This document shows positions 27,449 through 37,048 of a stretch of 64,000 nt of DNA, in pieces. This DNA comes from NVTR01 sp965237505 (GTDB lineage Bacteria > Pseudomonadota > Alphaproteobacteria > Rhodobacterales > Rhodobacteraceae). A program made the translations under genes and the position numbers. The DNA lies in assembly GCA_965237505.1 (NCBI GenBank), contig CBDEFR010000001.1:434001-498000 (forward strand), written 5' to 3'. The notes below the pieces were generated by a model that did not search any database, was not told the origin of the DNA, and was given only the letters and a program-made list of their open reading frames with translations. Position 1 is the first letter of the stretch, and every line of letters starts with the position of its first letter.

Positions 27449-28342
27449 CTATCTTGCCTGGGCGCGCAGTGCGTTCAACTGACGCTCGCGGAACGCCTTG
27501 TCGGTTAGCGCGCGCTTGGTCAAAAGCTCCGGGTCGATGCTTACACCAAAATGGATGGCGCCAAGGCTCATGTTGGACAACCGGTTGGTCATCAGGTTCA
27601 TGATGGTAATACTGCGCGCCAGCCACACGCCCTTAATTTTTTCGACTTTCCCGGTGATAATTCGGCGAATTTCCTTTCCGCGCTTGTCATACATCTCGGC
27701 CTTGAGCATCACGTAACGCTGTGCATCAACCCAGACCAAAGTTTTGGCATAGCGAGTTTTGCGCGCCCTTGCCTTGGTCGGTATTTGCTCGATCACAAAT
27801 GCCTTGCGGCCCTGATATGTCACTGTGTCCAACAGCTTGTACGTGTAGTCATCCAGCTTGCCGGTTTCCTGATCTTCACTGGTAAACTCTGATCCAAACA
27901 GACTGACAGGTTCGCTGTCGGCATCCGAATTGGACGCAACCAGGCGCTTCACTTTGCCAAGTGCGGACAGGTAAAGCCAGGTCTCGTTGTCTTTTCGCGG
28001 GTTGTCATAAGTATAGATGAGCATCCCGATACCGCGCTCTGACGCGGGTTCCAGAATAATGGCGATCGCTTTGGAATCCTTGCCGCCCGCGCCGGTGTTG
28101 ATCGAGGCGCTTTCGATTTTCTTGATCGTCGGTTTTACCGCGCATTTGACCTTTCCGCCGCTGATCCCGAACTTGCAGGTCGCGATCTGCATGATCGAAA
28201 ACGAAGCGTCGTTTTGCGCGCGACTGTTGGCGTCCATACGCTCCATGATCGCGCGCGCATCTTGCGCCACCGCTCCGAATGCTCCAAACATCGTCAGCCC
28301 AACCGCCAGAACCGCCACAAGAATTCGAATTTCGCGCCGCAT
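27449..28342 (-). CDS. Outer membrane lipoprotein-sorting (LolA-like) protein
   Basis: Periplasmic protein of about 297 residues with a signal peptide (MRREIRILVAVLAVGLTMFG, cleaved after AVAQ). Family features include the segment NPRKDNETWLYLSALGKVKR and the motif LVWVDAQRYVMLKAEMYDKR typical of COG2834-type lipoprotein-sorting proteins that accompany MMPL/RND exporters. I chose MRREIRIL as start because it begins the signal peptide. It lies 4 bp after the RND gene. Confidence 0.82.
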   Translation of the reverse strand: MRREIRILVAVLAVGLTMFGAFGAVAQDARAIMERMDANSRAQNDASFSIMQIATCKFGISGGKVKCAVKPTIKKIESASINTGAGGKDSKAIAIILEPASERGIGMLIYTYDNPRKDNETWLYLSALGKVKRLVASNSDADSEPVSLFGSEFTSEDQETGKLDDYTYKLLDTVTYQGRKAFVIEQIPTKARARKTRYAKTLVWVDAQRYVMLKAEMYDKRGKEIRRIITGKVEKIKGVWLARSITIMNLMTNRLSNMSLGAIHFGVSIDPELLTKRALTDKAFRERQLNALRAQAR

Positions 28343-28346
28343 TATC

Positions 28347-31067
28347 CTATGGCCTTTCGGTTTGGTAATGCGCAATTCCGGCGGTCTTGACGCCAAATTT
28401 GGGTTGGAAAATGTAGATCAGCGCGGGCAGAAACAGCAGATCGCACAACAGCGCCACAAAGATCGCAAGCGACCCGAAAATTCCGACCTTGGCAATCCCC
28501 AGATAGTTGCTGAAACCCAGCATCAGGAACGCCGCCCCCAGCACAAGCGTGGTGAATGTCACCGCCTGGCCAACCTCTTTTACCGTCTGGATCAGCGATT
28601 CGGTGGCTGACCTGCCGCGCGCCAGCGCCATTCGGTAATGGGTAACAAAGTGGATCGTGTCATCGACCGCGATGCCAATGATCAACGGCGCAATCATCAA
28701 CGTGTCGGTGTCCAGCGGAATGCCCAGCAACCCCATCAGCCCAAACGCCAGGATCGCCGGCAGCATGTTGGGCACAATCGCCAGCAGCCCGCCCTGCAAT
28801 GAGCCGAGCGTCAATGTCAGGATCAACGATATGATAATGGCGGCCAGCGTCAGTGATCTAACCTGACTGTTCGAGATCACATCGCTCATCCGCATCATCA
28901 GGGCGAACGTTCCGGTCAGCTCGACGCCCCAGTTCGGATAGGCCGCCGTCAGCCCCTGAAAGCTCGCGTCTATTACCTCGTCAATATCGGCAAACAGCAC
29001 CGCGTATTCGTGGCTGCCTGCGTTGCGCAACTGGATCGTCACGTGGCTGCGCGAATAATCATCTGACACGATCGCGCGCCGGTCTTCGGGGTTGGAACTG
29101 TTGAACAGGAACAGCAACTGCGACACCGCTAAGGAACTGTCGGGAATGCGGTAAAACGCCGGATCGTCGTCGTTCATCGCCTGATTGGTCGCCTTGACCA
29201 GATCCGCCAGTGAATGCGTTCTGACAACATAGTCACCGTACCGGGACTGCAAATCTTCCTGCAGACCATCTACGGCTTTCAGAACTTGTGCATCCGCAAA
29301 CGCGTCCGAGCGGCCGAAATCTAGCATGATCTGCATCGCGCCGGTGCCCGCCATATGTTCATCGACAATCTCGTAAGCCGTGCGCAGCGGGGTGCCCTTT
29401 TTGAACAGTTCGACCAGATTTGAATCGATCCGAACCTGGGTCGTGCCATAGGCGCAAAGCACGAAACCGCCGACGAATATCGCAACAATCGGATATCTGG
29501 CCTTGTGTGCAACGGCCGGCACCCGGTCCAGCATAGGCTGCAACCATGTCGCGCCCAGCAACCAACTAAGACCGGTCTGGCGCGACACCCAGCGAATGGC
29601 GCGTAGCGGCGCCAAGATCAGGTTCAAATTGCGCCTCCACTGCGTTTCTGTCTTTGGCTCAGGTCTCGGCGCATGCGGATACCAGAATTCAAGCAACACC
29701 GGCAGCACGAATATCGTGAACAGAAACGCCGCAAACACCCCAAAGGCCGACGATACGCCGAATGTCACGAACTGCCCGACACCGCCAAACGCAATCGCCA
29801 GCATTCCGGCCATCGTGGTGATCGAGGTCAGCAATATCGGTACGCCGGTTTTTTCAAATGACTTTCGGATCGCCTGCTGGTGGTTCAGCCCCTCGCGCTT
29901 GAACAACAGATACTCACTCATCACATGCACGCAGTCGGCAATACCGACCGCCAGAACCAGCATGATCGTCAGCGCGATCAGCTGGGTCGACGGTATGCCC
30001 AGCCAGGACATACCGCCAAACACCCAGATACAGCTGCTGACCACTGTAAGCACCGGCCACAACACCGCCGATCCGGTATGAAACAGCGTGTAAAGCAGCA
30101 GCACGATAATGAAGATCGCAACCCCGACCAGCACCCCGGCTTGCTTCATGGTTTGCATCGAGAAATCGATCATTCCGGCGGTGCCGATCGGGTAGAACTC
30201 AAAGGCGCTAGCATAGGTGTCTTGCAAATAGATGCCCTTCAGCGCCTTGATAAATCCCATGTAGACACTCGGTTTCGTGTCCTCGAACTCGACCTCTTGG
30301 ATGACAGCGGTTTCATCGGTTTCAATCTCGAATGATTCCAGCGCAAAATCCAAATCGTCCGCGGCAAACTCGCTGTCACCACTGCCAGCGCTGGCATCCA
30401 GAACCGGGATCGTGCCGAAATCCGTGGACAGAACAATCGCGCCAAATTCGTTGTTGTCCGAAAACATCAGCAGCTTCAGATTTCGCTGCTCGTGTGCGAT
30501 CGCCCGCACGTTTTCCGCCAGATCAAGGGTGATGTCGCCTGTAGCAGGCAGCAGCAGACGGCTTTCCAGCGTATCTTCTGAACTCACCTGATACCGGGTA
30601 TTGGCAAGCGATTGCACCCGGGTGATATGATCCAGCGCCTCAAATACATCGGTTTCAACGCCGATATCGTCCGCCGAAATGTCCTGCCAGTTTTCCAGCG
30701 CCTCCGTTAGCGCCCGAACGGCGGCAAGCGAGGCCGGTGAAAACACGTCCCCGTCGCGCGCGCGATACACCAGAAACAGCCCGTCATCGCTGCCAAACTG
30801 GCGTCGATAATCGTCCAGCGCCTGCACCGCCGGATCGTCGTCCGACAGCCAGGCGTCAAAACTGGTATCCAACTGAAATTTGGTGACCCCGAACGCAAGA
30901 AACGCAGTGCCGACAAAAACAATCAGCGCAATCGGCACCCGGAAGGGCCGCAGTGCATCAGGAATTGCCCCGAAAAACCATGACAGGCGCTGCAAGACTT
31001 GGTTCACGTCGAATACCGCCTCCTCGGCGCGCAGCAACAATACCATTTGCGCGACGGCAAACAGCAT
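28347..31067 (-). CDS. RND-superfamily (MMPL-type) exporter
   Basis: Integral inner-membrane protein of about 906 residues with the duplicated RND layout: one membrane helix, a large periplasmic loop, five helices, then the same again. Conserved acidic membrane residues fall in AVGIADCVHVMSEYL and IGIAVDDTIHFVTHY, the usual proton-relay positions. Such exporters paired with a LolA-like protein are thought to move lipids or lipoproteins across the periplasm. The first ATG at 31067 is used; the start could be 20 codons later. Confidence 0.88.
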   Translation of the reverse strand: MLFAVAQMVLLLRAEEAVFDVNQVLQRLSWFFGAIPDALRPFRVPIALIVFVGTAFLAFGVTKFQLDTSFDAWLSDDDPAVQALDDYRRQFGSDDGLFLVYRARDGDVFSPASLAAVRALTEALENWQDISADDIGVETDVFEALDHITRVQSLANTRYQVSSEDTLESRLLLPATGDITLDLAENVRAIAHEQRNLKLLMFSDNNEFGAIVLSTDFGTIPVLDASAGSGDSEFAADDLDFALESFEIETDETAVIQEVEFEDTKPSVYMGFIKALKGIYLQDTYASAFEFYPIGTAGMIDFSMQTMKQAGVLVGVAIFIIVLLLYTLFHTGSAVLWPVLTVVSSCIWVFGGMSWLGIPSTQLIALTIMLVLAVGIADCVHVMSEYLLFKREGLNHQQAIRKSFEKTGVPILLTSITTMAGMLAIAFGGVGQFVTFGVSSAFGVFAAFLFTIFVLPVLLEFWYPHAPRPEPKTETQWRRNLNLILAPLRAIRWVSRQTGLSWLLGATWLQPMLDRVPAVAHKARYPIVAIFVGGFVLCAYGTTQVRIDSNLVELFKKGTPLRTAYEIVDEHMAGTGAMQIMLDFGRSDAFADAQVLKAVDGLQEDLQSRYGDYVVRTHSLADLVKATNQAMNDDDPAFYRIPDSSLAVSQLLFLFNSSNPEDRRAIVSDDYSRSHVTIQLRNAGSHEYAVLFADIDEVIDASFQGLTAAYPNWGVELTGTFALMMRMSDVISNSQVRSLTLAAIIISLILTLTLGSLQGGLLAIVPNMLPAILAFGLMGLLGIPLDTDTLMIAPLIIGIAVDDTIHFVTHYRMALARGRSATESLIQTVKEVGQAVTFTTLVLGAAFLMLGFSNYLGIAKVGIFGSLAIFVALLCDLLFLPALIYIFQPKFGVKTAGIAHYQTERP

Positions 31068-32180
31068 GACCGCGCGTCAATTTCACTTTAGATCAATATA
31101 GAGGTGCCGTATGCGGGTAAAAGGGTTCATTCGCAATCACCGAAAGTCACTTTGCGGTTCAAATGCGATCACGCAGGGAATACCAGACCATCGCCATTAC
31201 CAGCAGCGGCCAGCGCAGCGCAACGCCACCGGGAAAGCGCGGCGTGGGCACATCCGCCATCAGGTCGAACTTCTCGGCCTGTCCGGCAATTGCTTGCGCT
31301 GCCAGCTTGCCACCAAGGGTTGCCATCGCAACGACGTGGCCCGAATAGCCACTGACGCTAAGGATATTGCCGCGAATGCGCGCGAAATGCGGCATTCGGT
31401 TCATCGTGATGCCAAGAGTGCCGCCCCATGAATAATCAATCCGGGTGTCTTGCAGTTGCGGAAATATCCTAAGCATTGGCGCCCGCACAAGTGCCGCAAT
31501 ATCGCGCGGAAAACGATAGCCATAGCTTTCGTCACCGCCAAACAGCAACCGGCGATCCTCGGACAGGCGGAAGTAATTTATCACGAACTTGCTGTCCGCC
31601 ACCGCATGGTTATTGCGTATCAGCGCCTCGGCAGCAGTATTACCCAGCGGTTCGGTGGCGACGATGAAATTGTTAATCGGCATGACCCGTCTGGCGACAT
31701 TGCCCTGCAAGCGCCCAAGATACCCATTGCAGGCCAGTATGACATGGCGCGCGCGAATTACCGACTGCTCGGTGCGCACAATGGCAGGCGATTCCTCCAC
31801 CAGCTCACTCACCATTGACCGCTCAAATATCCGAACACCGCGTTTTGCAGCAAGGCCCGCCAGTCCAAAGGCGAACCGCAGCGGGTGAATGTGCCCTCCG
31901 CCGGTATCAAGCGTGCCGCCATAATAGGCATTCGAGCCGACAAGATGACGCATTTCATCGTGCGCCACAGCGCGAATTTTCTCGTACCCATAAACGTCAC
32001 GCAAATGCTCTGCATATGCGTGGCTTGCAGGCACAAGCCGTTTGCGGTGGTCGGCGTGAATAATCCCATCAGAAAACCCGCAATCGATCGCGGCCTCGTC
32101 GATCAGATCACGCACCAGCTGCACAGATTAAAGCGCCAGATCCCACAAGGCGCGAGCGTGTTGCTGCCTGACCATGCGCT

Positions 32181-32950
32181 CTAGGTCACCGACTCATAAG
32201 ATCGCAACCAAATCCGCAGTGAAGCCAATTGCACGGAGGCGAGGAAGTTGTCGTCACGCTTGTCGTATCGGGTTGCGATTGCCCGGAAGTGTTTGAGTTT
32301 GTTGAAGAACCGTTCGACAAAGTTCCTGTCTTTGTAAAGCTCCGGACAGAACTCCGGCAAACGGATCCGGTTCGGCATCAACCGGATATTGCCCCACGCG
32401 CCCTGTTTGGCGAGACGCGCCCGCAAGGCGTCGCTGTCATAGGCCCGGTCGGCCAGCAGGACAGACCCCGGCCCGAGCGTTGCAAACATATCCGCCGCCG
32501 AACGCCCGTCATGCGCCTGGCCTTCGGTCAGTTTCAACCGGATGGGTCGGCCCACGGCATCCACCAGCGCATGAATTTTCGTCGTCAGCCCGCCGCGCGA
32601 ACGGCCCATGCTACGGGATCGCTGCGCTTTTTTTTGCCATTGGCGGCGTGTTGATGCACCCGGATCGATGAGCTGTCGATCATCTGGATGTCACCGTCGT
32701 AAGCCTTTGATACCTCTCGCAAAAGCATCGCCCAAATGCCCGCCTTGCGCCAGCGGTTGAAACGGTTTACGCAAGTCGTGTGCGGGCCATATCGCGCCGG
32801 AATATCCGCCCACGGCGCGCCGGTTCGAAGCCGCCAGAAAATACCGTTCAGCACTCTCTTGTCGTCCACGCGCTTAACGCCGCGTGACTTTTGCGGCAGT
32901 AGCGGCTGGATAATCGACCACTCAAAATCCGTCAAATCGAACCGCGCCAT
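32181..32950 (-). CDS. IS5 family transposase, two frames joined by a -1 frameshift
   Basis: The first frame starts at 32950 (MARFDLTDFEWSIIQPLLPQ) and ends near 32585; the second covers 32609-32181 and carries the catalytic region (SVLLADRAYDSDALR, then KDRNFVERFFNKLKHFRAIA). A run of eight A (AAAAAAAAG on the minus strand, about 32628-32636) lets ribosomes slip back one base, giving ANGKKKAQRSRSMGRSRGG across the joint, as in known IS427 elements. The first aspartate is in IQMIDSSSIRVHQH. The stop codon TAG lies in the CTAG target duplication, so the host site supplies it. Confidence 0.88.
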
Positions 32951-33023
32951 GCCTGCCTCCATTGTTTTGGAGAACTGAATCACAACACAACCAGTTTGGG
33001 AATCTCCTTTATGGGTATGTGAC
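32185..33023 (-). mobile_element. IS5-family element (IS427-type), complete
   Basis: 839-bp element flanked by CTAG duplications at 32181-32184 and 33024-33027. Its ends GTCACCGACTCATAA and (inverted) GTCACATACCCATAA are imperfect inverted repeats. CTAG targets and two overlapping transposase frames fit the IS427 subgroup. It is inserted in puuB in the same orientation. Confidence 0.9.
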
Positions 33024-33322
33024 CTAGGCCAAGCTGGTCGACGCGCTGACCGGTGCCCACTTGGCCGCCATTGCGCCCGGATGCGCCAAACGCCACGCGA
33101 TGCGCGTCCAGCAAAATAACGTCATAGCCTTTGTCAGCGAGATAAAGAGCCGCCGAGAGCCCGGTAAACCCGGCCCCGACAATACAGACGTCGCAAGACA
33201 AGGCACCTTTTGCCGCGTCAAACGGCGCAGGCCCGCTCGCCGTCGTCGCATACCAGGACTTGGGGTACTGCCCGACCGTGTCGTTTGCTGTCAGAATATC
33301 CACAAGCTGTCCGCGACCGTGC

Positions 33323-34714
33323 TCAGGCCGATTTCAACATGCCATCGTCCTTGATCGACGCATGGGTTTCATCCAACGCCCGCACTGCCCGGTCAATCAG
33401 CGTATCAATATCGGATTTTGTGATCACAAGCGGCGGCGAAATGACCATGCGATCACCGACATGGCGCATGATAATGTTGTTGGCGAAACAGCGCTCGCGG
33501 CAGCGCAGTCCTATGGTGCCGGCCTCTGTGGCAAACGCGGCCCGCGATGCCTTGTCCGGCGACAGGGCGATCGACCCCATCATGCCAGTGATACAGGCCT
33601 CACCCACCAATGGGTGGTCCGCAAGCTGGTTCCACTTTTCGGCCAGGTAAGGGCCGGTTTCTTTCTGCACCGTCTCGATAATGCGCTCTTCTTCCAGAAT
33701 TCGAATGTTTTCAAGCGCAACGGCAGCCGCGACCGGGTGCCCGGAATAGGTGTATCCATGATGGAATTCGCCGGCGTTGGCGATGACTTCTGCGACCTCG
33801 TCGCTGACGATCGATCCACCGATTGGCACGTAACCAGAGCTTATACCTTTTGCAATCGTCATGATGTCGGGGCGAATATCGAAAGTATCCGACCCAAACC
33901 AATTGCCGGTGCGCCCAAAGCCGCAGATCACTTCGTCGGCGATCAGCAGGATTTCGTGCGCATCGCAAATGCGTTGAATTTCCGGCCAATAGGTGCTCGG
34001 CGGAATGATCACGCCGCCTGCGCCCTGCACTGGTTCGGCGATAAACGCCGCCACCCTGTCTTCACCCAGATCGTTGATCGAGGTCTCAAGCTGGCGGGCG
34101 CGCTCCAGACCAAATTCATCCCGGCCTAACGCGCCGCCGTCAGCGTACCAGTTTGGCTCGTCAATATGATGGATATCTGCAATCGGCAGCCCGCCCTGGG
34201 CGTGCATCGCCGCCATTCCACCCAGGCTGGCCGCACCCATCGTCGAGCCGTGATAGGCGTTCTTACGACTGATAATCACCTTCTTTTCCGGCATGCCTTT
34301 GGCCGCCCAATAGTGTCTGACAAGGCGAATATTGGTGTCATTCGCTTCTGACCCCGACCCGGCGAAAAAGATGTGGTTCAAGTCCCCGGGAGCCAGATCT
34401 GCCAGCTTTTTGGCCAAGGCAATCGCCGGCACATGGGTGGTTTGAAAAAACGTGTTGTAAAACGCCAGCTCGCGCATTTGACGGGCCGCAACGTCGGCCA
34501 ACTCGGGCCGCCCATAGCCAATGTTGACGCACCAAAGCCCGGCCATTGCATCAAAGATTTGGTTACCTTCGGAATCGGTCAGCATTGCGCCCTTGGCGCC
34601 GGTGATGACGCGAACGCCGGCCTCTGCAAGCTCTGCGTCCGCGGTAAACGGGTGCATGTGGTGCGCGGCATCAAGGGCCTGCAGTTCGCTGGTGGGCAAA
34701 TGGTTCGTAATCAT
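33323..34714 (-). CDS. Class III aminotransferase (putrescine/omega-amino acid:pyruvate type)
   Basis: PLP enzyme of 463 residues. Family blocks are FFAGSGSEANDTNIRLVRHY, AFIAEPVQGAGGVIIPP, LLIADEVICGFGRTG and the PLP-lysine segment MTIAKGISSGYVPIGG. Similar enzymes (SpuC-type) transfer the amino group of putrescine, cadaverine or related omega-amino compounds to pyruvate. Start at MITNHLPTSELQALDAAHHM; the frame is open upstream but overlaps the next gene. It sits between puuB and a puuA-like gene, which points to polyamine breakdown. Confidence 0.9.
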   Translation of the reverse strand: MITNHLPTSELQALDAAHHMHPFTADAELAEAGVRVITGAKGAMLTDSEGNQIFDAMAGLWCVNIGYGRPELADVAARQMRELAFYNTFFQTTHVPAIALAKKLADLAPGDLNHIFFAGSGSEANDTNIRLVRHYWAAKGMPEKKVIISRKNAYHGSTMGAASLGGMAAMHAQGGLPIADIHHIDEPNWYADGGALGRDEFGLERARQLETSINDLGEDRVAAFIAEPVQGAGGVIIPPSTYWPEIQRICDAHEILLIADEVICGFGRTGNWFGSDTFDIRPDIMTIAKGISSGYVPIGGSIVSDEVAEVIANAGEFHHGYTYSGHPVAAAVALENIRILEEERIIETVQKETGPYLAEKWNQLADHPLVGEACITGMMGSIALSPDKASRAAFATEAGTIGLRCRERCFANNIIMRHVGDRMVISPPLVITKSDIDTLIDRAVRALDETHASIKDDGMLKSA

Positions 34715-34746
34715 GTTCAATTCATGTATCCCTTCCGGCGCTGGGC

Positions 34747-36147
34747 CTAGACGTTCAAAAGCAGGTGCTGACGTTCCCACGGCGATATTTCGCGCTGGAA
34801 CTCCTCCAGTTCGGCGCGTTTGATGGCCGAATAGAGCTGGCAAAATTCGCCGCCCAAAATATCGTGCACGACGCTATCGCCCGCAAAGGCGTCCAGCGCT
34901 TCGTCCAGATTGCGGGGCAACACTTCGCCCTCCTGGTAAACTTCACCTTCGGCTTCAGCACTGGGTTCAATCTTGTTGACCATGCCAAGGTAGCCACAGG
35001 CAAGGCTGGCGGCGATGGCAAGGTAAGGGTTGCTGTCGATGCCGATGACCCGGTTTTCAATCCGGCGTGCCGCAGGCGTTGAATTTGGAATTCGCAAGCC
35101 GGTCGTGCGGTTGTCGGCGGCCCATTCAAGATTTATCGGTGCGCTTTTCCCGGCGGTATACCTGCGGTATGAATTCACGAACGGTGCAATGAGCGGCATG
35201 GTCGATATCAAATGCCGCTGCGAGCCGCCGATGTAGTAACGGAACGCAGCCGTCGCGCCGCCGTCCGGGTTGGAAAAAATGTTTTGCCCGGTCCTAAGGT
35301 CGACGACGCTTTGGTGGATGTGCATCGCGCTGCCGGGCTCATCGCGCATCGGCTTGGCCATGAATGTGGCAAACGTGCCTTTTTTCAGCGCCGCCTCGCG
35401 GATCGCCCGTTTGAAGTAGAAAACCTGATCCGCCAATTCTAACGGATCACCGTGCAGCAGATTAATCTCCATCTGACCGGCGCCCCCTTCCTGAATAAGC
35501 GTGTCTATTGCAAGCCCTTGCGCCTCGGCATAGTCGTAAATGGTGTCCACCACCGGGCCATATTCATCGACGGCCACCATCGAATACGCCTGCCGTCCCG
35601 CACCGCGCCGCCCGGTGCGGCCCACCTGCGGCTCGATCGGCTCATTCGGGTCGACATTGGGCTTGGTCAGATAAAATTCCAGCTCCGGCGCGACCACCGG
35701 ACGCCAACCTTTGTCCCTGTATAGACCAATCACACGCTTGAGCATGTTACGCGGCGCTATGGCCAGCGGTTCACCGTCGCGGGATTCAAGATCACTAATA
35801 ACCTGCAACGTGACATCATCCGCCCACGGCACCGCCGAAGCCGTCGCCATATCGGGGCGTAAAACCACATCGTACTCGGTCCACTGATTCTCGATCTCGT
35901 CCAAATCAACGTACTCGCCAGTGATGGTCTGATAAAACAGCGAAATGGGCAGGTAAATTGTCATGTCCGGGGCAAACTTGTAAATCGGCATCGACTTGCC
36001 GCGCGACATGCCGGCAAGGTCGGGAATAATGCACTCTACCTCTTCAATGCGTCGCCCGGCCTGATACTCGGTAAAAGCATGCGGCAGCGAATCAGCCCAG
36101 TTTGATTTCAATTTTGAAGCCACAATTGCACCATTTTCGTATTCCAA
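34747..36147 (-). CDS. puuA: Glutamine synthetase-family gamma-glutamylpolyamine synthetase (PuuA-like)
   Basis: Protein of 466 residues with the GS fold: the beta-grasp N-terminus (VECIIPDLAGMSRGKSMPIY), the catalytic-domain segments PELEFYL, GGAGQMEINLLHGDP and GSAMHIHQSVVDL, and the C-terminal RIENRVIGIDSNPYLAIAAS. Context with an aminotransferase, puuB and a Pot transporter favours ligation of glutamate to putrescine or another amine over ammonia assimilation. The start is upstream of a helical N-terminus (MEYENGAIVASKLKSNWADS). Intact. Confidence 0.88.
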   Translation of the reverse strand: MEYENGAIVASKLKSNWADSLPHAFTEYQAGRRIEEVECIIPDLAGMSRGKSMPIYKFAPDMTIYLPISLFYQTITGEYVDLDEIENQWTEYDVVLRPDMATASAVPWADDVTLQVISDLESRDGEPLAIAPRNMLKRVIGLYRDKGWRPVVAPELEFYLTKPNVDPNEPIEPQVGRTGRRGAGRQAYSMVAVDEYGPVVDTIYDYAEAQGLAIDTLIQEGGAGQMEINLLHGDPLELADQVFYFKRAIREAALKKGTFATFMAKPMRDEPGSAMHIHQSVVDLRTGQNIFSNPDGGATAAFRYYIGGSQRHLISTMPLIAPFVNSYRRYTAGKSAPINLEWAADNRTTGLRIPNSTPAARRIENRVIGIDSNPYLAIAASLACGYLGMVNKIEPSAEAEGEVYQEGEVLPRNLDEALDAFAGDSVVHDILGGEFCQLYSAIKRAELEEFQREISPWERQHLLLNV

Positions 36148-36218
36148 TACCGTCGGTCAGCCGGGAATTTGGTCACAACGCGACAGCAATATTCACAATA
36201 TGATCAAATTATTTGCTG

Positions 36219-36890
36219 TCAATCTGATTCCATTTGCGGAGCATTCTCCAGCGACCACCGAATGCCCTCGTGCCCTTGGCCCAAGTCCTCGCTGATCGCT
36301 TGCGCGACTGCTTGCGCGTCACCTGCGCGCAACGCGGCCACCGCTTCCTTGTGTTTGTCAGGCAGGTTCGCTGTTCCGAACCGACCCAAAACGACCCGCA
36401 ACGATGGCCCAACGCGCAACCAAAGTGTGCACGAAATGGCAATCAAGATGCGCGCGTCAGAATGCCCATACAGCAATTCGTGAAAGCGATAATTGTGTTC
36501 CAGATAGGCGCGCACATTGCCTTGCGCGATAGCAACGTTCAGTAATTCGTCGACTTTCTGCAAGCGCTCAATATCGGCGATTTCCATATTGTTTGTTGCA
36601 AGAAACGCCAAATGAGGCTCTATTGCAAGACGCGCAAATGACAGCTCCTCCAGCTGTTCAAGCGAAAGCACCGGCAGACAAATGCGCCGGTTGCCCTGAA
36701 AGACCAACGCGCCTTCTGCCGTTAATCGCCGAATAGCCTCGCGCACGGGCGTGATGCCCACGCCAAGTTCATTCACCAGACCGTGGATCGTGACCGCTTG
36801 GCCAGGCGCCAGTTCTCCAAACAGAATCATTTCCCTGATCTGGCGATAGACCAGTTCATGTGTCGGTAGGTTTTGCACTGCCCCGTCCAT
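36219..36890 (-). CDS. GntR family regulator with FCD domain
   Basis: Regulator of about 223 residues. The winged helix is LVYRQIREMILFGELAPGQA followed by VNELGVGITPVREAIRRLTA; the C-terminal FCD ligand-binding domain has FARLAIEPHLAFLATNN and HNYRFHELLYGHSD with likely metal-binding His. I chose the ATG at 36890 (MDGAVQNLPTHEL). It sits between the divergent puuA side and the potF side, so it probably controls both polyamine units. Confidence 0.88.
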   Translation of the reverse strand: MDGAVQNLPTHELVYRQIREMILFGELAPGQAVTIHGLVNELGVGITPVREAIRRLTAEGALVFQGNRRICLPVLSLEQLEELSFARLAIEPHLAFLATNNMEIADIERLQKVDELLNVAIAQGNVRAYLEHNYRFHELLYGHSDARILIAISCTLWLRVGPSLRVVLGRFGTANLPDKHKEAVAALRAGDAQAVAQAISEDLGQGHEGIRWSLENAPQMESD

Positions 36891-37048
36891 ATCATTTCTC
36901 TCATTTTTCGCGACCAAATCATGTCGAAACCCGGCAGTCCAGGCAATATTCCAGCCACAGTGAAAACTTGTTGTTGCATTTTGTCAATTTTTTTGATCAA
37001 ATCTTTTGTTGAGGGCGACCGCTCTCCAAATCAACGGGAGAAATTACA

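Larger units (their letters stand above)
31159..33303 (-). pseudogene. puuB: Gamma-glutamylputrescine oxidase-like FAD protein (PuuB), split by IS5
   Basis: The N-terminal part (33303 to about 33024) has the FAD Rossmann motif CDVCIVGAGFTGLSAALYLA and ends FGASGRNGGQVGTGQRVDQ. It is cut by an IS5 element with CTAG duplications. The rest (32184 to 31159) continues in frame as ERMVRQQHARALWDLAL, then has an independent TAA stop at 32128-32130 where homologues read a sense codon, then VQLVRDLIDEAAIDCGF to the end. So two separate lesions inactivate it. It belongs to the putrescine catabolic set with the aminotransferase and PuuA-like genes upstream. The C-terminal 321 residues remain open and could be read from an internal start, but would lack the FAD motif. 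Confidence 0.88.

Noticed and set aside
28017..28610. A 197-codon plus-strand frame opposite the RND and LolA-like genes
   Set aside because: Antisense shadow; the minus-strand genes have clear family motifs.
32585..32650. Overlapping transposase frames as a disabling frameshift in the puuB IS5
   Set aside because: The A8 run at the joint and the family habit indicate a programmed -1 shift.
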